A stretch of DNA of 64,000 nucleotides from Leptothrix sp. (in: b-proteobacteria) (GTDB lineage: Bacteria > Pseudomonadota > Gammaproteobacteria > Burkholderiales > Burkholderiaceae_C). Position 1 is the first letter of the stretch, and each line of letters opens with the position of its first letter. Of the stretch, positions 62,679 to 64,000 are shown one piece after another. The stretch is taken from contig PNKD01000003.1 in NCBI GenBank assembly GCA_013822265.1, forward strand, positions 1 to 64,000, written 5' to 3'. Made by a program: the position numbers and the translations under genes. Below the pieces are notes generated by a model. That model did no database searches. It was given only the letters and a program-made list of their open reading frames with translations, and was not told where the DNA came from.

Positions 62679-63701
62679 ATGACGACCCCACCCTCTCCCC
62701 GCGACGCCCTCTTCGACCCCGAAGAGCCCGCCGGCCACGCACTGCCGGTCTGCGACCACTACGCCGGCACCGAGGCGCTGATGCGCAAGAGCCTGGCGCT
62801 GCAGGCCGAGCTGGGGCCCATCTTCGACATCACGCTCGACGGCGAGGACGGCGCGCCCGTGGGCGGCGAGATCGAGCACGCGCACCTGATCGCCGAGATG
62901 GTGATGTCCGAGGCCAACCGCCACGGCCGAGTCGGCGCGCGGGTGGTGCCGCTGTCGCACCCGAAATTCGACGAGATGCTCGACCTGCTGGTGGGCCGCG
63001 CCGGCAGCCGCCTGGCCTACATGATGGTGCCCAAGCCGCGCGGCCTGGCCGACGTGCAGCGCGCCGCGCGTGCGCTCGACGAGGCGATGTCGCGCGCCGG
63101 CGCGGCACGTGCCCTGCCCATGCACAGCCTGATCGAGACCCACGGCGCCCTGGCCGAGGTGGCGGTCATCGCCGCGCACCCCCGGGTCGAGTCGCTGAGC
63201 TTCGGCCTGATGGACTTCGTCTCGGCCCACCGCGGCGCCATCCCCTTCACCGCGATGGGTGCCAAGGGCCAGTTCGCGCACCCGCTGGTGCTGCGCGCCA
63301 AGCTCGAGATCGCCGCCGCCTGCCATGCCCACGCCAAGACGCCGTCGCACTGCGTCGTCACCGAGTTCAAGGACCAGAAGGTGCTGCAGGCCGCCGCCGA
63401 GCGCGCCTGCCGCGAGCTGGGCTACACGCGCATGTGGAGCATCCACCCGGCGCAGATCCGCACCATCGTCGACGCCTTCTCGCCCAGCGCGGCCGAGATC
63501 GACCAGGCCATAGAGATCATCAGCGCCGCTCAGGCCGCCCACTGGGCACCGATAGGCCACGACGACCGCCTGCACGACCGCGCCAGCTACCGCTACTTCT
63601 GGCAGGTCATCGAACGCGCCCACCGCACCGACCCCGTGCACGGTCTGCCCGCCGAGCTGCGGCTGGCCTGGTTCCCGCACCAAGAAGCCCCCGCCGCATG
63701 A
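62679..63701 (+). CDS. HpcH/HpaI aldolase/citrate lyase (CoA ester lyase-like) family protein
   Basis: DITLDGEDGAPVGGE, LIETHGALAEVAVIAAHPRVESLSFGLMDFVSAHRGAIP, MWSIHPAQIRTIVDAFSPS. Confidence 0.88.
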   Translation: MTTPPSPRDALFDPEEPAGHALPVCDHYAGTEALMRKSLALQAELGPIFDITLDGEDGAPVGGEIEHAHLIAEMVMSEANRHGRVGARVVPLSHPKFDEMLDLLVGRAGSRLAYMMVPKPRGLADVQRAARALDEAMSRAGAARALPMHSLIETHGALAEVAVIAAHPRVESLSFGLMDFVSAHRGAIPFTAMGAKGQFAHPLVLRAKLEIAAACHAHAKTPSHCVVTEFKDQKVLQAAAERACRELGYTRMWSIHPAQIRTIVDAFSPSAAEIDQAIEIISAAQAAHWAPIGHDDRLHDRASYRYFWQVIERAHRTDPVHGLPAELRLAWFPHQEAPAA

Positions 63702-64000
63702 AGACCCGCCTCACCGCCCTGCTCTGCCTGTGCCTGCTGCTGCCGGCGGCCGGCGCGCAGCAACTCAAGCTGCGCATCCTCGAGACGACCGACCTGCACA
63801 TGCACCTGCTGGGCTGGGACTACTACCAAGACAAGCCGGCCGAGGAGTTCGGCCTCGACCGCACCGCGACGCTGATCAAGGCCGCCCGTGCCGAGGTCAG
63901 GAACCACCTGCTGTTCGACAACGGCGACCTGCTGCAGGGCAACCCGCTGGGCGACTACATGGCCAAGGTGAAGCCGCCGCAGCCCGGCCAGGTGCACCCC
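63698..64000 (+). CDS. 5'-nucleotidase / 2',3'-cyclic-nucleotide phosphodiesterase-like protein (3' end beyond window)
   Basis: Signal peptide then LKLRILETTDLHMHLLGWDYY...LLFDNGDLLQGNPLGDYMA; ATGA overlap; runs off the window end. Confidence 0.8.
   Translation, partial: MKTRLTALLCLCLLLPAAGAQQLKLRILETTDLHMHLLGWDYYQDKPAEEFGLDRTATLIKAARAEVRNHLLFDNGDLLQGNPLGDYMAKVKPPQPGQVHP

Overview
The window is high-GC chromosomal DNA that reads like a Burkholderiales (beta-proteobacterial) genome; this assignment is inferred from gene content only. It is densely packed, with about 50 protein-coding genes and no tRNA, rRNA, CRISPR array, transposase or prophage that I could see. Recognisable blocks, in order: two DUF2145/small-exported-protein gene pairs flanking an MFS-acyltransferase fusion; a YiaA/B-like membrane protein, an XRE-type regulator and a YchJ/SEC-C protein; a BNR/sialidase-like propeller paired with a MoaD/ThiS-like protein; rarD; a DUF4197 protein; a decayed D-threonine-aldolase-like pseudogene; eda-edd; a MobA-like NTP transferase; pdxH; a mechanosensitive channel; a histone deacetylase-like protein; a MoxR/DUF58/TgpA-type transglutaminase operon; two exported proteins sharing a Cys-containing C-terminal motif; mltB; an S9 peptidase; a two-copy alpha-E / circularly permuted ATP-grasp / transglutaminase cluster; comEC; ridA-like; dsbB; an MCP with an extra C-terminal sensor domain; parC, SRPBCC, M3 peptidase, GNAT and parE; dadA; an MFS transporter; a 42-aa small ORF; a methyltransferase; dapA; bamC; a TCA block (gltA, sdhE, sdhB, sdhA, sdhD, sdhC, a GntR regulator, mdh); an HpcH/HpaI aldolase; and a truncated 5'-nucleotidase-like gene. 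The best second-look items are the duplicated amidoligase-like cluster, two 21-bp GTCT...AGAC sites flanking the gntR gene, the duplicated DUF2145 modules with a probable CTG start codon, the MoaD-like/propeller pair, and the decayed D-threonine aldolase gene. All calls come from reading the sequence and remembered family features; no database search was run.
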